64,000 nt of DNA from Duncaniella sp. (GCA_023664955.1 JAMPEV010000001.1:1022680-1086679), one strand, 5' to 3'. Positions 54,726 through 63,981 are shown, counted from the first letter of the stretch. Notes: generated by a model not told the origin, from the sequence alone. Numbers and translations are program-made.

Positions 54726-55064
54726 TTACGAGAATCGTTCCTTGTCCCTGACTGTTTTCTTCTCTATGTTGCGGCGGAATGCCTCTGTGAGGTCCACACC
54801 CGTCTGATTGGCGATTGCCGTGAGCACCCACAACACATCGGCGAGCTCGTCGGAGAGTTCGTCCATGTCACCGGGTTTAGCCACTTGGTCGCCATACTTG
54901 CGGGCCATAACTCTTGCCACCTCGCCGGTCTCCTCGGCAAGAATAGCCATATTGGTAAGGGGCGAGAAATATTTCTTGCCAACTGTGTTAATCCATTCGT
55001 CTACAGCAGCTTGTAACTGACGCAGTGACAATGAATCATCGGTGGTGGGTTTTAATTCTGCCAT
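54726..55064 (-). CDS. MazG-like nucleotide pyrophosphohydrolase
   Basis: A 112-aa protein of the all-alpha NTP pyrophosphatase (MazG) family. The Mg2+-binding pattern EExxE...ExxD is seen as LAEETGEVARVMARK and DELSDELADVLWVLTAI. Such enzymes hydrolyse non-canonical or excess NTPs to NMPs. The frame is open to an ATG at 55100, 4 bp after dtd; the ATG at 55064 gives the more usual length but the choice is uncertain. Located between dtd and deoC. Confidence 0.88.
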   Translation of the reverse strand: MAELKPTTDDSLSLRQLQAAVDEWINTVGKKYFSPLTNMAILAEETGEVARVMARKYGDQVAKPGDMDELSDELADVLWVLTAIANQTGVDLTEAFRRNIEKKTVRDKERFS

Positions 55065-55104
55065 GGTAGTGAAGTTTATGTTATTCAAAGCTTTGTTCAC
55101 TTAA

Positions 55105-55557
55105 TTATTCACGTAGTCTTGAATCTATAACAATTGTCACGGGACCATCGTTCACCAATTCAACTTGCATATCAGCGCCGAAAACACCCTTTTTCACCCT
55201 CTTGCCTAAGAGCTTCTCACATTCCTCACAGTAGAGTTCATACAATGGTATAGCTATGTCATGTCCGGCCGCACGGATGTAGCTTGGCCTATTGCCTTTC
55301 TTAGTGGATGCGTTGAGCGTAAACTGGCTGACGGCGAGAATCTCACCATCGACCTCAAATACCGAACGGTTCATCACCCCGGCATCGTCAGGGAAAATGC
55401 GCATAGCCACCGTCTTGGCGGCAAGCCATCGGACATCATCGGGAGTATCCCCCGCAGCGACGCCCACAAGCACCATGAGTCCGGCGCCGATTTCGTTATG
55501 TAATGTCCCATCAATGGTGACACTTGAGTGTTTTACTCGTTGTATTACAAGTCGCAT
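55105..55557 (-). CDS. dtd: D-aminoacyl-tRNA deacylase
   Basis: A 150-aa proofreading enzyme that removes D-amino acids (and glycine from tRNA-Ala) from mischarged tRNAs. It begins MRLVIQRVKHSSVTIDG. The two active-site motifs are SQFTL (VSQFTLNASTKKGNRPSY) and the cross-subunit NDGPVT (VELVNDGPVTIVID). An ATG three codons upstream exists, but MRLVIQRV is the family start. A TATATTTG box on the minus strand (55571-55564) almost touches the start, implying a very short leader. First gene of dtd-mazG-deoC. Confidence 0.96.
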   Translation of the reverse strand: MRLVIQRVKHSSVTIDGTLHNEIGAGLMVLVGVAAGDTPDDVRWLAAKTVAMRIFPDDAGVMNRSVFEVDGEILAVSQFTLNASTKKGNRPSYIRAAGHDIAIPLYELYCEECEKLLGKRVKKGVFGADMQVELVNDGPVTIVIDSRLRE

Positions 55558-55563
55558 AGAGTG

Positions 55564-55623
55564 CAAATATAGTAATTTATTCGCACAACAATGCTACCAA
55601 GCTGATAAAATTTGTTACTTTTG
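55564..55623. promoter_or_regulatory. Divergent -7 boxes for dtd and the DUF386 gene
   Basis: TATATTTG (55571-55564, minus) is 6 bp before the dtd ATG. TACTTTTG (55616-55623, plus) is 35 bp before the DUF386 ATG. No convincing -33 box is seen for either. Confidence 0.45.
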
Positions 55624-55658
55624 CCAAAAGAAACATTCATCACGAAAAAATCCATCAC

Positions 55659-56252
55659 ATGAAATCATTCCGATTAATGGTGCTCGCGGCGTTGGCCGCT
55701 GCCACCATGAACTTAATGGCACAGGACGCAAGAGAGTGGGCAATAGGTAAGAGTTGGAGCAACGGTTTTAACGCGCTTCCCGACGTGTGCACAAACCTTG
55801 ACGAGTTCAAAAAACAATATGAGAAGAATCAAGCTCAATGGGATGCCATGTTCCAATGGCTTGCTGCTCACAACCTTACAACTATACCAGCCGGCAAACA
55901 TCCCATCGAGGGGACTAATCTCACAGTGTCAGTGGAGGATTCAAAGAATGACGTTCTCGAACGTCGCCGCTCGGAGTCACACTACGACCATATTGATTTT
56001 CAATATGTGGTAAAGGGACAGGAACGGTTCGGACTCATAGACCATGCTACGTCAACACCTAACTCGCCTTACAAGCCCGATGTGATTCACTATGACTATG
56101 ACAAGGAGAAGGCAGCTTTTATCGACTCTACCCCTGAACGGTTTTTTCTTTTTTTCCCCTCCGATTGGCACATCGCAAAGGTAGCGACTGACAAGGAGGA
56201 TCAAAACATCCGCGTAATCGTTGTGAAACTCGACTATATCCATGACAATTGA
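55659..56252 (+). CDS. YhcH/YjgK/YiaL (DUF386) family protein, exported
   Basis: A 197-aa protein with a signal peptide (LMVLAALAAATMNLMAQ, residues 6-22), so it is exported, unlike the cytoplasmic E. coli relatives. The cupin-like DUF386 domain (about 55-197) shows RSESHYDHIDFQYVVKGQER, then FFLFFPSDWHIAKVA with the His and Glu residues that bind metal in the family. Relatives are linked to sialic acid or beta-galactoside use. The gene is alone on the plus strand. Confidence 0.87.
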   Translation: MKSFRLMVLAALAAATMNLMAQDAREWAIGKSWSNGFNALPDVCTNLDEFKKQYEKNQAQWDAMFQWLAAHNLTTIPAGKHPIEGTNLTVSVEDSKNDVLERRRSESHYDHIDFQYVVKGQERFGLIDHATSTPNSPYKPDVIHYDYDKEKAAFIDSTPERFFLFFPSDWHIAKVATDKEDQNIRVIVVKLDYIHDN

Positions 56253-56336
56253 CATTGGCCTGTTGACAATTGACACTTATCTTTTAACCACGGTTCCGAA
56301 TATACCGGAGCGGTGATGTCGTGGAACCCATTGACT

Positions 56337-56394
56337 TGTAGGGACGCACCATAGTGCGCCCTTCCAATCGAGTTTGCCGAATCCACCCCTCCGG
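56337..56394 (+). repeat. Dispersed intergenic repeat, copy B
   Basis: TGTAGGGACGCACCATAGTG, then CGCCCTTCC, ATCGAGTTTGCCGAATCC and ACCCCTCCGG. It aligns with copy A (TGTAGGGACTTACCATGGAG; GATTGAGCTCGCTGAATCC) without gaps over about 45 bp. The GGACGCAC/GTGCGCCC core is a degenerate palindrome. Confidence 0.65.
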
Positions 56395-56537
56395 ATAAGC
56401 CTTTGGACAGCGATGTCACTAAACTCTTAAGAGCATTGAACCATGCGAGAAACTGTGTCAGCACATTTTCTATTAAAAACTTTATATAGCAAATTTTGAA
56501 AAAATTCCGAAAGGACTTTTTTTTCACAAAATTGTTA

Positions 56538-56545
56538 TATCTTTG
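56538..56545 (+). promoter_or_regulatory. -7 box of the Na/Pi cotransporter gene
   Basis: TATCTTTG at 56538-56545, 65 bp before the ATG, preceded by a T-run (56514-56524) where the -33 element would be. No exact TTTG there. Confidence 0.45.
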
Positions 56546-56610
56546 CAATAAGGAAGATTCGACCTGCGCGGCATGTCATTTCGACCGCAAACTACTATTA
56601 CGTTAAAACT

Positions 56611-58428
56611 ATGAGTTATAGCTTTTTAGACTTCTTGTGCCTCCTCGGCTCCGTCGCTTTGTTTTTGTATGGGATGAAAGTGATGAGTGAGGGCCTCCAA
56701 AAAGCAGCCGGCGACCGTCTGCGCAGTATCCTCTCAGCAATGACCCGTAACAGGCTTACAGGCATGCTTACAGGTATCCTTATCACGGCTCTTATCCAAA
56801 GTTCGTCGGCATCCACTGTCATGGTGGTGAGCTTCGTAAACGCCGGACTGATGACACTCGGTCAATCAATGGCGGTGATTTTCGGTGCGAATGTCGGTAC
56901 AACATTCACTGCCTGGGTAATCGCTCTGTTCGGATTTAAGGTCGACACCTCTGCATTCATTCTCCCGGTAATAGCATGCGCCGTGCCTCTTCTCTTCATG
57001 AAGGCAGGACGCAAAAAATCCATTGGTGAATTCCTGGTGGGATTTGCATTCATGTTCATGGGACTCGATATGATCAGCGACTACGTGCCTGACCTGCAGA
57101 GCAACCCGGAAATGTTTGCGTTCCTCGAGCACTATGCGTCAATGGGTTACGCATCGGTACTCTTATTTCTCGTGGTAGGCATAGTCCTCACTGCTATCAT
57201 CCAATCATCCGCCGCCACATTCGCCATTGTGCTGATTATGTGTACGAAAGGCTGGATATCATTTGACCTTGCATGTGCGGTAGTATTAGGTAGTAATATC
57301 GGTACTACCGTCACCCCTCTTCTCGCATCAATGAGCGGAAACGTGGCGGCCAAACGAACAGCGATGGGACACCTCCTTTTCAACCTGTTCGGTATGATAT
57401 GGACTCTTGTGGTCTTCTATCCGTTTATCCGATTAAATGTAGATGTGACAGAATGGCTCGGGCAGGGGAATCCGAATGAAATATACTCCTACGTCAACCA
57501 AATAGAGGCCAGCGACCCGGAACTTTACAACCGACTTTTCGATGGCAGCCTCCCCAATGGGCATCCTGTACTTGCAAAGATTGCAGCTATGCAATTTAGT
57601 GTATCATTTGGTCTGTCAGTGTTCCACACAATTTTTAACCTTATCAATGTGACGATAATGATATGGTTTACAAATATGTACGTGAAGATTGTAGAAAAGC
57701 TCGTACCGGCCAAGCACAAAGAAAACGAGGAATTCCAGCTCAAGTTTATCTCCGGCGGTCTGATGAGCGCATCAGAATTGAACATTGCCCAAGCTGAAAA
57801 AGAAATGGTGGTTTACGCTCAACGTGTTCAGCGTATGATTGGCATGGCGCAAAATATCGTGCACACCAAACCAGGGGATGAGTTCACCAACCAGTTCTCA
57901 CGCCTCGAGAAATATGAGGAGATTTCTGACCGCATGGAAATTGAAATCGCCAATTATCTCAACCGCTGTTCGGAAGGACGTCTTTCTAACGAAGGTAAAC
58001 ACCGAATCGCAGCCATGCTTCGCATCGACAGCGAAATCGAGAGTATAGCCGACTGCTGCTATGGCATAGCCAAGATTCTCATTCGCCTCCAGGAGAGCCA
58101 TGCGAAGTTTAACGATGAAATTTTCCACAACATCGACTCAATGTTTATAGCTGTCGAAGCTGCAATGACTAATATGATTCTGCTGCTCCGCGACTTTGAA
58201 AACGCAAGCGAGAATGACATCATCGCATCCTACAACCGCGAACGCGAAATCAACAATATGCGCAATCAGCTCCGTACTGCCAACATCGAGAATATCAACG
58301 ACCATCACTATGAATACCAAGCCGGTATCTACTACATGGACATCGTTGGGTCACTCGAAAAGGTGGGCGACTATATTATCAATGTAGTTGATGAGGTAAA
58401 AAGCCAGTACCGCAAAAACGAGGAATAG
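56611..58428 (+). CDS. Na/Pi cotransporter family protein with PhoU-like domain
   Basis: A 605-aa protein. The membrane part (about 1-375) contains two inverted Na/Pi repeats with the QSSSAST/QSSAAT signatures (ALIQSSSASTVMVVSFVNAG and AIIQSSAATFAIVLIM) and VLGSNIGTTVTPLLASM. The cytoplasmic C-terminus (about 400-600) is a PhoU-like helical domain with heptad-like Leu/Ile. It imports phosphate with sodium; the PhoU domain may sense or regulate. It is followed 72 bp later by the DUF389 gene. Confidence 0.93.
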   Translation: MSYSFLDFLCLLGSVALFLYGMKVMSEGLQKAAGDRLRSILSAMTRNRLTGMLTGILITALIQSSSASTVMVVSFVNAGLMTLGQSMAVIFGANVGTTFTAWVIALFGFKVDTSAFILPVIACAVPLLFMKAGRKKSIGEFLVGFAFMFMGLDMISDYVPDLQSNPEMFAFLEHYASMGYASVLLFLVVGIVLTAIIQSSAATFAIVLIMCTKGWISFDLACAVVLGSNIGTTVTPLLASMSGNVAAKRTAMGHLLFNLFGMIWTLVVFYPFIRLNVDVTEWLGQGNPNEIYSYVNQIEASDPELYNRLFDGSLPNGHPVLAKIAAMQFSVSFGLSVFHTIFNLINVTIMIWFTNMYVKIVEKLVPAKHKENEEFQLKFISGGLMSASELNIAQAEKEMVVYAQRVQRMIGMAQNIVHTKPGDEFTNQFSRLEKYEEISDRMEIEIANYLNRCSEGRLSNEGKHRIAAMLRIDSEIESIADCCYGIAKILIRLQESHAKFNDEIFHNIDSMFIAVEAAMTNMILLLRDFENASENDIIASYNREREINNMRNQLRTANIENINDHHYEYQAGIYYMDIVGSLEKVGDYIINVVDEVKSQYRKNEE

Positions 58429-58500
58429 CGGTCAGATGGACCCTTATATCGTCCCACGGCAAAGGTAAATTGGCACTATTAACCATTTTCTATTAACACA

Positions 58501-59910
58501 ATGAAATCAATTCAAAAATATTTGGTTGACTACTTCACGTTGACCGATTACCTTGTTTCCCAGCAAGAGGCAGAACAGTCAATACGAGAGGGCGTTTCAT
58601 TTCGCGGGACCAACATCCTGATTCTCATAATCGCTATCTTCATCGCCTCTCTTGGTCTCAACACCAATTCCACAGCGGTAATCATCGGTGCGATGCTCAT
58701 CTCCCCTCTCATGGGACCTATCATCGGTATAGGATTAGGTATAGGAATCCAAGATTTTGAATTGATAAAGCGTGCTCTACGAAATCTGGTCATGGCGGCA
58801 GGTTTCAGTGTACTGACTTCTACACTCTATTTCCTTGTGTCACCGGTAAGCGCCGGCCACAGTGAACTTCTGGCCCGCACATCGCCCACCATTTATGACG
58901 TGTTGATAGGCTTTTTCGGCGGTGCGGCAGGCATCATCGCAATCGGATCGAAATCAAAAGGCAATGTAATTCCTGGAGTTGCAATCGCCACAGCACTTAT
59001 GCCTCCTCTCTGCACCGTGGGCTATGGCATAGCTACTTTCCAGCCACATTATTTCATCGGCGCATTTTACCTGTTCCTGATAAACTCAATCTATATCGCA
59101 CTCGCCACATTCATCGGAGTGAAGTTGATGCATTACAAGACCATCCCGGTAATCAATCCCGAGCGCGCCACAAAAGTGAGGAAATATGTGTATACAGTCG
59201 CTATCCTCACCCTACTACCGTCACTTTATCTTACATATAACATGCTGCGACAGTCGCACTTCACACGCAATGCGGAAAATTTTGTGGCGCAGGAATTCAA
59301 ATTCCCCTCTACTCAGGTGCTCAGCAGCAGCGCAACTATGGAGCACGGTGAAAAAATAATAAATGTCACCCTTATCGGAAAAATACTTCCCACTGACTCG
59401 CTTCGGCTGGCCCTGTCACAGCAGTTGAAGTATTATGGACTTCAAGGGTCAGTGCTGAATATTATCCAAGGTGACACGCCTGACCTCTCGTCAATTACAC
59501 AAAACGCCTCCTCCACACGCGATATTTACGAAATGGCTCAAACCGCTATCTCACAGAAGCAGGTTACAATCGATTCCCTCAAGAGCATTATTGCTTTCTC
59601 TAACATAAATGACTCAATAGGTGGCCGATTAGCTCCGGAAATCAAGGTGCTTTTTCCTCAGATCACCGACATAGCAGTGACTCGTGCCATCTTCGGCAAT
59701 ATATCAACAACAAGTCTTGACACTCTCAACGTTGCTCTCGTAAAATATTCTAAACCTCTCCCCGTGGCAAGACGTAACGAACTCGAGGCATATCTCAAAG
59801 CCCGCTTACAGTACAAAAATGTATCCATTATTGATGTAGGCAATCAGGTGAGCCTCAATTTCAACCATCATAATCCCACAAATGGAGAAAAATCAGAATC
59901 CTCAAAATAA
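58501..59910 (+). CDS. DUF389 membrane protein
   Basis: A 469-aa membrane protein. The DUF389 domain (about 38-190) is recognisable from TNILILIIAIFIASLGLNTN, STAVIIGAMLISPLMGPIIG, then FFGGAAGIIAIGSKSKGNVI, PGVAIATALMPPLCTVGYGI. About seven helices are predicted in the first 240 residues. The remaining 230 residues are hydrophilic and probably extracytoplasmic or cytoplasmic. Function is unknown. Its 3' end overlaps the glycosyltransferase gene by 29 nt, indicating coupled translation. Confidence 0.87.
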   Translation: MKSIQKYLVDYFTLTDYLVSQQEAEQSIREGVSFRGTNILILIIAIFIASLGLNTNSTAVIIGAMLISPLMGPIIGIGLGIGIQDFELIKRALRNLVMAAGFSVLTSTLYFLVSPVSAGHSELLARTSPTIYDVLIGFFGGAAGIIAIGSKSKGNVIPGVAIATALMPPLCTVGYGIATFQPHYFIGAFYLFLINSIYIALATFIGVKLMHYKTIPVINPERATKVRKYVYTVAILTLLPSLYLTYNMLRQSHFTRNAENFVAQEFKFPSTQVLSSSATMEHGEKIINVTLIGKILPTDSLRLALSQQLKYYGLQGSVLNIIQGDTPDLSSITQNASSTRDIYEMAQTAISQKQVTIDSLKSIIAFSNINDSIGGRLAPEIKVLFPQITDIAVTRAIFGNISTTSLDTLNVALVKYSKPLPVARRNELEAYLKARLQYKNVSIIDVGNQVSLNFNHHNPTNGEKSESSK

Positions 59911-61180
59911 TATCCCGGAAAATCTCCGAGGCAAGAAAGTCGTGCTAATTAACCATAGCGACACTTTAGGCGGAGCCGCTATAGTGACGTTTCGACTTAT
60001 GCAGGCATTGCGGCAACAAGGCATTGATGCGAGGATGGTGGTGTATACCAAGACATCATCCGAGGAAAACGTCTCAACGATATACACACGTTTCATCCGC
60101 GGCGTAGCATTCTGTCTCGAACGAAGCAAGCTAATCTTGGCTAACGGTTTCAATTACGATGACCTTTTTAAAATATCGTCGGGCGACTTTGCTCTTAACG
60201 TGCACAGGCATCCGTGGGTTAAGGAAGCTGATATCGTATGTCTTAACTGGTTCAACCAGGGGCTACTCTCTGTCAAGGGGATACGTAAGCTTCACGAGAT
60301 GGGTAAGAAAATCGTTTGGACTATGCACGACATGTGGGCCATGACCGGCATCTGCCATCATTCCTACGAATGTAGTTACTTCACTGACGATTGCGGAAAC
60401 TGTCAATTCCTATACGGAGGAGGAAACCCTGACGACCTCTCTCATAAGATTTGGGAAAAGAAGAAAAAGCTATATAGCGAAGTTCCCATCACATTCGTAG
60501 CCGTAAGTAATTGGCTCGAACGCCGTGCGAGAGAATCATCACTTTTGCGCAGCTGCGCAGTTACAACCATCAGCAATCCCTTCCCCGTCGACCAATTCTA
60601 CACTTCACCGCATAAGATACTTTACAGTCTCGAAACCCCCACAAAACCCAATCTGATTCTGATGGGAGCGGCGAGGCTTGATGATCCCATTAAGGGTCTG
60701 GATTACACAATAGAGGCTATGAATTATATCTTTGACAATCTTCCCGAAATAGCCACTGAGACAGCAATCTACCTTTTTGGGAGCATGAAGAATCCGGAGC
60801 GTCTCGACGAATTACGGATGTCGCACCGATGGCTCGGACGCATCAATGATTTCAAAATACTAAGATACTTGTATTCCTCCGCAAAGGTCGTGGTTTCAAC
60901 GTCATTGTACGAGACCTTAGGTGGGACTCTTGTAGAAGGCCAGGCCGGGGGTGCTATTCCTGTCACATTCGGCGGTGATGGACGCGACGATGTGGTCGAG
61001 CATCTAAAAAACGGATATATCGCCCGCCACGGAGATGCGATTGACATTGCAAAAGGGGTGATGTGGGCCTTAAAATCCGACATCGACCGCGATTACCTGC
61101 ACGAATCGGTGAGAGAACGATTTAGCGCACCGGTAATTGCCAAAAAATACATAAAACTTTTTTCAGACATTGTGGGCTAA
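59882..61180 (+). CDS. Glycosyltransferase, GT4-like
   Basis: A 432-aa GT-B glycosyltransferase. The N-terminal domain starts KKVVLINHSDTLGGAAIVTF, with a Gly-rich loop for the acceptor or phosphate. WTMHDMWAMTGICHHSYECS, with nearby cysteines in CGNCQF, is typical of a Bacteroidales family. The C-terminal nucleotide-sugar domain shows LILMGAARLDDPIKGLDY, VSTSLYETLGGTLVEGQAGG with the EX7E-like Glu, and GDGRDDVVEHLKNG. It probably builds capsule or LPS glycans. The start within DUF389 is supported because the GT fold begins there. Confidence 0.88.
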   Translation: MEKNQNPQNNIPENLRGKKVVLINHSDTLGGAAIVTFRLMQALRQQGIDARMVVYTKTSSEENVSTIYTRFIRGVAFCLERSKLILANGFNYDDLFKISSGDFALNVHRHPWVKEADIVCLNWFNQGLLSVKGIRKLHEMGKKIVWTMHDMWAMTGICHHSYECSYFTDDCGNCQFLYGGGNPDDLSHKIWEKKKKLYSEVPITFVAVSNWLERRARESSLLRSCAVTTISNPFPVDQFYTSPHKILYSLETPTKPNLILMGAARLDDPIKGLDYTIEAMNYIFDNLPEIATETAIYLFGSMKNPERLDELRMSHRWLGRINDFKILRYLYSSAKVVVSTSLYETLGGTLVEGQAGGAIPVTFGGDGRDDVVEHLKNGYIARHGDAIDIAKGVMWALKSDIDRDYLHESVRERFSAPVIAKKYIKLFSDIVG

Positions 61181-61266
61181 CACAAGTTTGATTCAAGATT
61201 AAAGTTTTCATGGAAATTTGATGTGATTTTTGAAGATTGCTTAGAGATTGTAAAATATATGTTATT

Positions 61267-62277
61267 ATGAAAAAAGTTCTCATAGTAGGTGCCGGTGGCT
61301 TTATCGGCGGTTTCATAGCTAAAGAATCTCTTCGGCGTGGATATGAAACATGGTGTGGTGTACGGGAATCTACCTCACGCCGATACCTGACTGACCCGCG
61401 CCTTTACTTTATCAATCTCGACTACGGTGACACCGACAAACTTTCTGGGCAGCTCAACGGTCATCACTGGGACTATATCGTGTATAATTTGGGAGCCACA
61501 AAATGCGTGAATTTCATGGATTTTAACCATATAAACTTCAACTATCTTCGCAATTTCGTGGAGACAATTATTGAAAACGATATGGTTCCTGAACGCTTTG
61601 TATATATGTCATCCCTCTCGGCTCTCGGTCCGGGAGATGAGAAGAAATACACACCTCTCACCGGCAATATGCTTCCGCAACCCAACACTCGTTACGGACT
61701 ATCCAAAATTAAAGCTGAGACCTTCCTACAGACTCTTCCCGTCTCTTTTCCATGGATAATATTACGCCCCACAGGCGTTTACGGTCCTCACGAGCAGGAT
61801 TATCTTATTATGATCAAGACTATTGATGCCCACTTTGATTTCGGTGTGGGATTTCGTAAGCAGATGCTTACTTTCATCTATGTCGAAGACCTCGCACGTG
61901 CTATTTTCGACGCACTCGAAAAAGCTCCCTTGCATAATAAATATATCGTGTCGGAGAATAGAGCTTACACTCAAGGGGAGTTTCGAAGGATTGTATCAAA
62001 AGCTCTTGGACGGAAGTTAGTAATCCCTGTGCGACTTCCTTTATGGGCTTTGAAAATAGCATGTCGTATCTCCGAAAAATATGGTGCCGCAAAATTACAA
62101 GCCACCACATTAAACTCCGACAAATATAATATTATGGCCCAGCGTAACTGGTCGTGCGATATTTCAGATGCCCAACGTGACTTTGGATTCAATCCTTCGA
62201 TTTCACTTGACGAAGGCATTAGACGCACGGTGGTTGCCTATCATGAAGCAAAAAAGACTAAAAATAAAACAAAATAA
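61267..62277 (+). CDS. NAD-dependent epimerase/dehydratase (extended SDR)
   Basis: A 336-aa extended short-chain dehydrogenase. The NAD motif is VLIVGAGGFIGGFIAKES (GxxGFIG). The catalytic triad includes Ser in YMSSLSALGPGDE and the YxxxK in RYGLSKIKAE. PTGVYGPHEQDYL and the C-terminal region fit sugar-nucleotide or hydroxysteroid-type SDRs. The ATG at 61267 is chosen because it begins the Rossmann strand. It follows the glycosyltransferase by 86 bp, so it may modify sugars or lipids for the same pathway. Substrate unknown. Confidence 0.87.
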   Translation: MKKVLIVGAGGFIGGFIAKESLRRGYETWCGVRESTSRRYLTDPRLYFINLDYGDTDKLSGQLNGHHWDYIVYNLGATKCVNFMDFNHINFNYLRNFVETIIENDMVPERFVYMSSLSALGPGDEKKYTPLTGNMLPQPNTRYGLSKIKAETFLQTLPVSFPWIILRPTGVYGPHEQDYLIMIKTIDAHFDFGVGFRKQMLTFIYVEDLARAIFDALEKAPLHNKYIVSENRAYTQGEFRRIVSKALGRKLVIPVRLPLWALKIACRISEKYGAAKLQATTLNSDKYNIMAQRNWSCDISDAQRDFGFNPSISLDEGIRRTVVAYHEAKKTKNKTK

Positions 62278-62288
62278 AATTCCGTGAC

Positions 62289-62555
62289 ATGCCAACCAAA
62301 ACTCCTGCGTGGATGACGATACTCATCATAATCGTATTGCTCCCGATATTCTCCATCCCGGCACTTCTGAACCAGATTCCACCGGAAGATGACACACTGA
62401 AGACGATTACGTGGTGTTATCCTTTCTACCTTCTGCTTTCGGGCTATCTGGCATGGTTCGCATATCCCCAACGCCCTTATATAAGCTGGATACTGATAGC
62501 TCTTATGGTTCTATCCAGCATAGCGGTATGGATGCTTCCGGAAGCTTTACTATAA
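62289..62555 (+). CDS. Small membrane protein, unknown
   Basis: An 88-aa protein with three predicted helices at about 9-27, 43-59 and 65-84 (TILIIIVLLPIFSIPALL, YPFYLLLSGYLAWFAYP, ISWILIALMVLSSIAVWML). No family recognised. It lies 11 bp after the SDR gene and 46 bp before aroQ on the same strand, which supports a real gene co-transcribed with them. Confidence 0.68.
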   Translation: MPTKTPAWMTILIIIVLLPIFSIPALLNQIPPEDDTLKTITWCYPFYLLLSGYLAWFAYPQRPYISWILIALMVLSSIAVWMLPEALL

Positions 62556-62601
62556 AATATAATCTCAGATAATTTACCAATCCATCATAATCTCAAACAT
62601 T

Positions 62602-63027
62602 ATGAAAATTCTCATCATCAACGGTCCAAACTTGAACCTCTTGGGTACACGGGAGCCGGGTATTTATGGCTCACGCTCCTTTGAATCCTATCTTCAAGAA
62701 CTCAGAGAGATGCTCGAAGGGGAAGAAGTTGAATATCTTCAATCAAACCACGAAGGTGACATCATTGACTTCCTCCACAATGCCCACTGCGACGGAATTA
62801 TACTCAATGCCGGAGCTTACACCCACACATCTCTTGCTATTGCTGACGCAATTTCAGCAATCAGCACTCCAGTTATAGAAGTGCACATCTCCAATACAGC
62901 ATCGCGTGAAACCATTCGCCACACGTCGTTAATAGCCCCAGTGTGCCACGGCACCATCACTGGCTTCGGACTAAATTCATATTTCCTCGCTGCTCAAGCT
63001 TTCATTATGGGTCATGTCAATCGATAA
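62602..63027 (+). CDS. aroQ: 3-dehydroquinate dehydratase, type II
   Basis: A 141-aa dodecameric enzyme of the shikimate pathway. It begins KILIINGPNLNLLGTREPGI and has the catalytic Tyr in GIYGSRSF, QSNHEGDIIDFLH, ILNAGAYTHTSLAIADAI and the catalytic His in VIEVHISN. It converts 3-dehydroquinate to 3-dehydroshikimate. Its stop overlaps the O-methyltransferase gene by 14 nt. aroK of the same pathway is 20 kb away. Confidence 0.97.
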   Translation: MKILIINGPNLNLLGTREPGIYGSRSFESYLQELREMLEGEEVEYLQSNHEGDIIDFLHNAHCDGIILNAGAYTHTSLAIADAISAISTPVIEVHISNTASRETIRHTSLIAPVCHGTITGFGLNSYFLAAQAFIMGHVNR

Positions 63028-63652
63028 TCAATTGGACGATTATATCCTTCAACATATCTCCGCAGAACCTGTTCACCTTGCAAAACTTTACCGGCACACA
63101 CATCTCACCCACTTATACCCGAGAATGTGCTCGGGTCACCTGCAAGGGAGAATATTTTCAATGCTCATGTCGATGATTAAGCCGAAATATGTGCTTGAAC
63201 TCGGAACATATACCGGCTATTCGGCCGTGTGTCTTGCCGAAAACCTCGATGAGCATGGTGAATTGCACACCATTGAAATTGACGATGAGATGGAAGAAGA
63301 ACTGAGAGAACTTTTCAGGACCGTACCCAACGGTAATAAAATTCATCTTCATATAGGCGATTCTGTGTCAATAATTCCGACGATTGAACGCACATGGGAT
63401 GTAGTTTATATCGACGCAAATAAACGAGATTATATCCGCTATATCGACCTCGTGCTTCCCCGACTTGCACAAGGAGGGTTTATCATCGCCGATAATACAC
63501 TTTGGGATGGGAAGGTTACTGACACAGTCACAAATCATGACGCTCAGACAATAGGACTTGACAGATTTAATAAATACATTCTCACAAAACCTGAGCTTGA
63601 GGTTGTGATTCTGCCTGTACGTGACGGATTAACACTTATTAGGAAGATATAA
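63014..63652 (+). CDS. Class I SAM-dependent O-methyltransferase
   Basis: A 212-aa member of the O-methyltransferase family 3 (catechol/caffeoyl-CoA-type). The SAM site includes KYVLELGTYTGYSAVCLAEN, then LHTIEIDDEM, and the metal/substrate part DVVYIDANKRDYIRYIDLVL followed by GGFIIADNTLWDGKV. Length is normal. The start overlaps aroQ by 14 nt, so the two are coupled. The natural substrate in Bacteroidales is unknown. Confidence 0.92.
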   Translation: MSIDNQLDDYILQHISAEPVHLAKLYRHTHLTHLYPRMCSGHLQGRIFSMLMSMIKPKYVLELGTYTGYSAVCLAENLDEHGELHTIEIDDEMEEELRELFRTVPNGNKIHLHIGDSVSIIPTIERTWDVVYIDANKRDYIRYIDLVLPRLAQGGFIIADNTLWDGKVTDTVTNHDAQTIGLDRFNKYILTKPELEVVILPVRDGLTLIRKI

Positions 63653-63844
63653 ATCTAAAAAAAATATATGGGAACAACAAGAGTGAACCAAGTTATTTTT
63701 TATGTTCAAATAAGCCAATAAATTGGAACATATATAATAAAAATACACCGCATAGTGACTAAAACCAGACTTGGAAGTTGTGATTTTATAGTGAGCAACG
63801 CTCACATAAGTAAAATTAGAACGATAGTTACATGAAAGGATGAC
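63653..63844. other. AT-rich intergenic sequence with small inverted repeats
   Basis: No gene seen. It includes TATGTTC/GAACATA (about 63699-63730) and a short GTGAGC-AAC-GCTCAC hairpin near 63791-63806. Function unknown. Confidence 0.4.
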
Positions 63845-63878
63845 AGAGCAGCCCTACACACAGAGCTGCTCTAATTTT
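63845..63878 (+). terminator. Terminator-like hairpin downstream of the DUF389-to-methyltransferase unit
   Basis: An 8-bp stem, AGAGCAGC (63845-63852) with GCTGCTCT (63865-63872), followed by AATTTT. It is about 190 bp after the methyltransferase stop, so it may serve another transcript. Confidence 0.55.
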
Positions 63879-63921
63879 ATACATCTCTGTGGCTTCATTA
63901 TGGAAATAGGGTGCTTATAGA

Positions 63922-63981
63922 GCTTTCGTGGCGAAGCGGAGAAAGTCATCGCCCTGCGCTTTCGTGGCTAAGCGGGGAAAA
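63922..63981 (+). repeat. Two-copy 36-bp-spaced direct repeat at right edge
   Basis: GCTTTCGTGGCGAAGCGGAG (from 63922) recurs as GCTTTCGTGGCTAAGCGGGG (from 63958), 18 of 20 bases identical. Only two units are visible before the window ends; a third is not present to 64000. No gene is seen from 63879 to 64000. Confidence 0.6.

Larger units (their letters stand above)
56253..56610. other. Intergenic region with repeat copy B and a promoter
   Basis: 358 bp without a credible gene. It contains the dispersed repeat (56337-56394), an upstream GGTGATGTCGTGG word shared with copy C, and a TAnnTTTG box near 56540. A 12-bp direct repeat TGACAATTGACA occurs at about 56243 and 56266. Confidence 0.5.

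Noticed and set aside
56243-56278. 12-bp direct repeat TGACAATTGACA after the DUF386 gene
   Set aside because: Only two short copies, the first within the coding end; no further structure.
63922-63981. Start of a CRISPR array
   Set aside because: The 36-bp spacing equals repeat plus a 16-bp gap, only two imperfect units exist and no cas gene is nearby.
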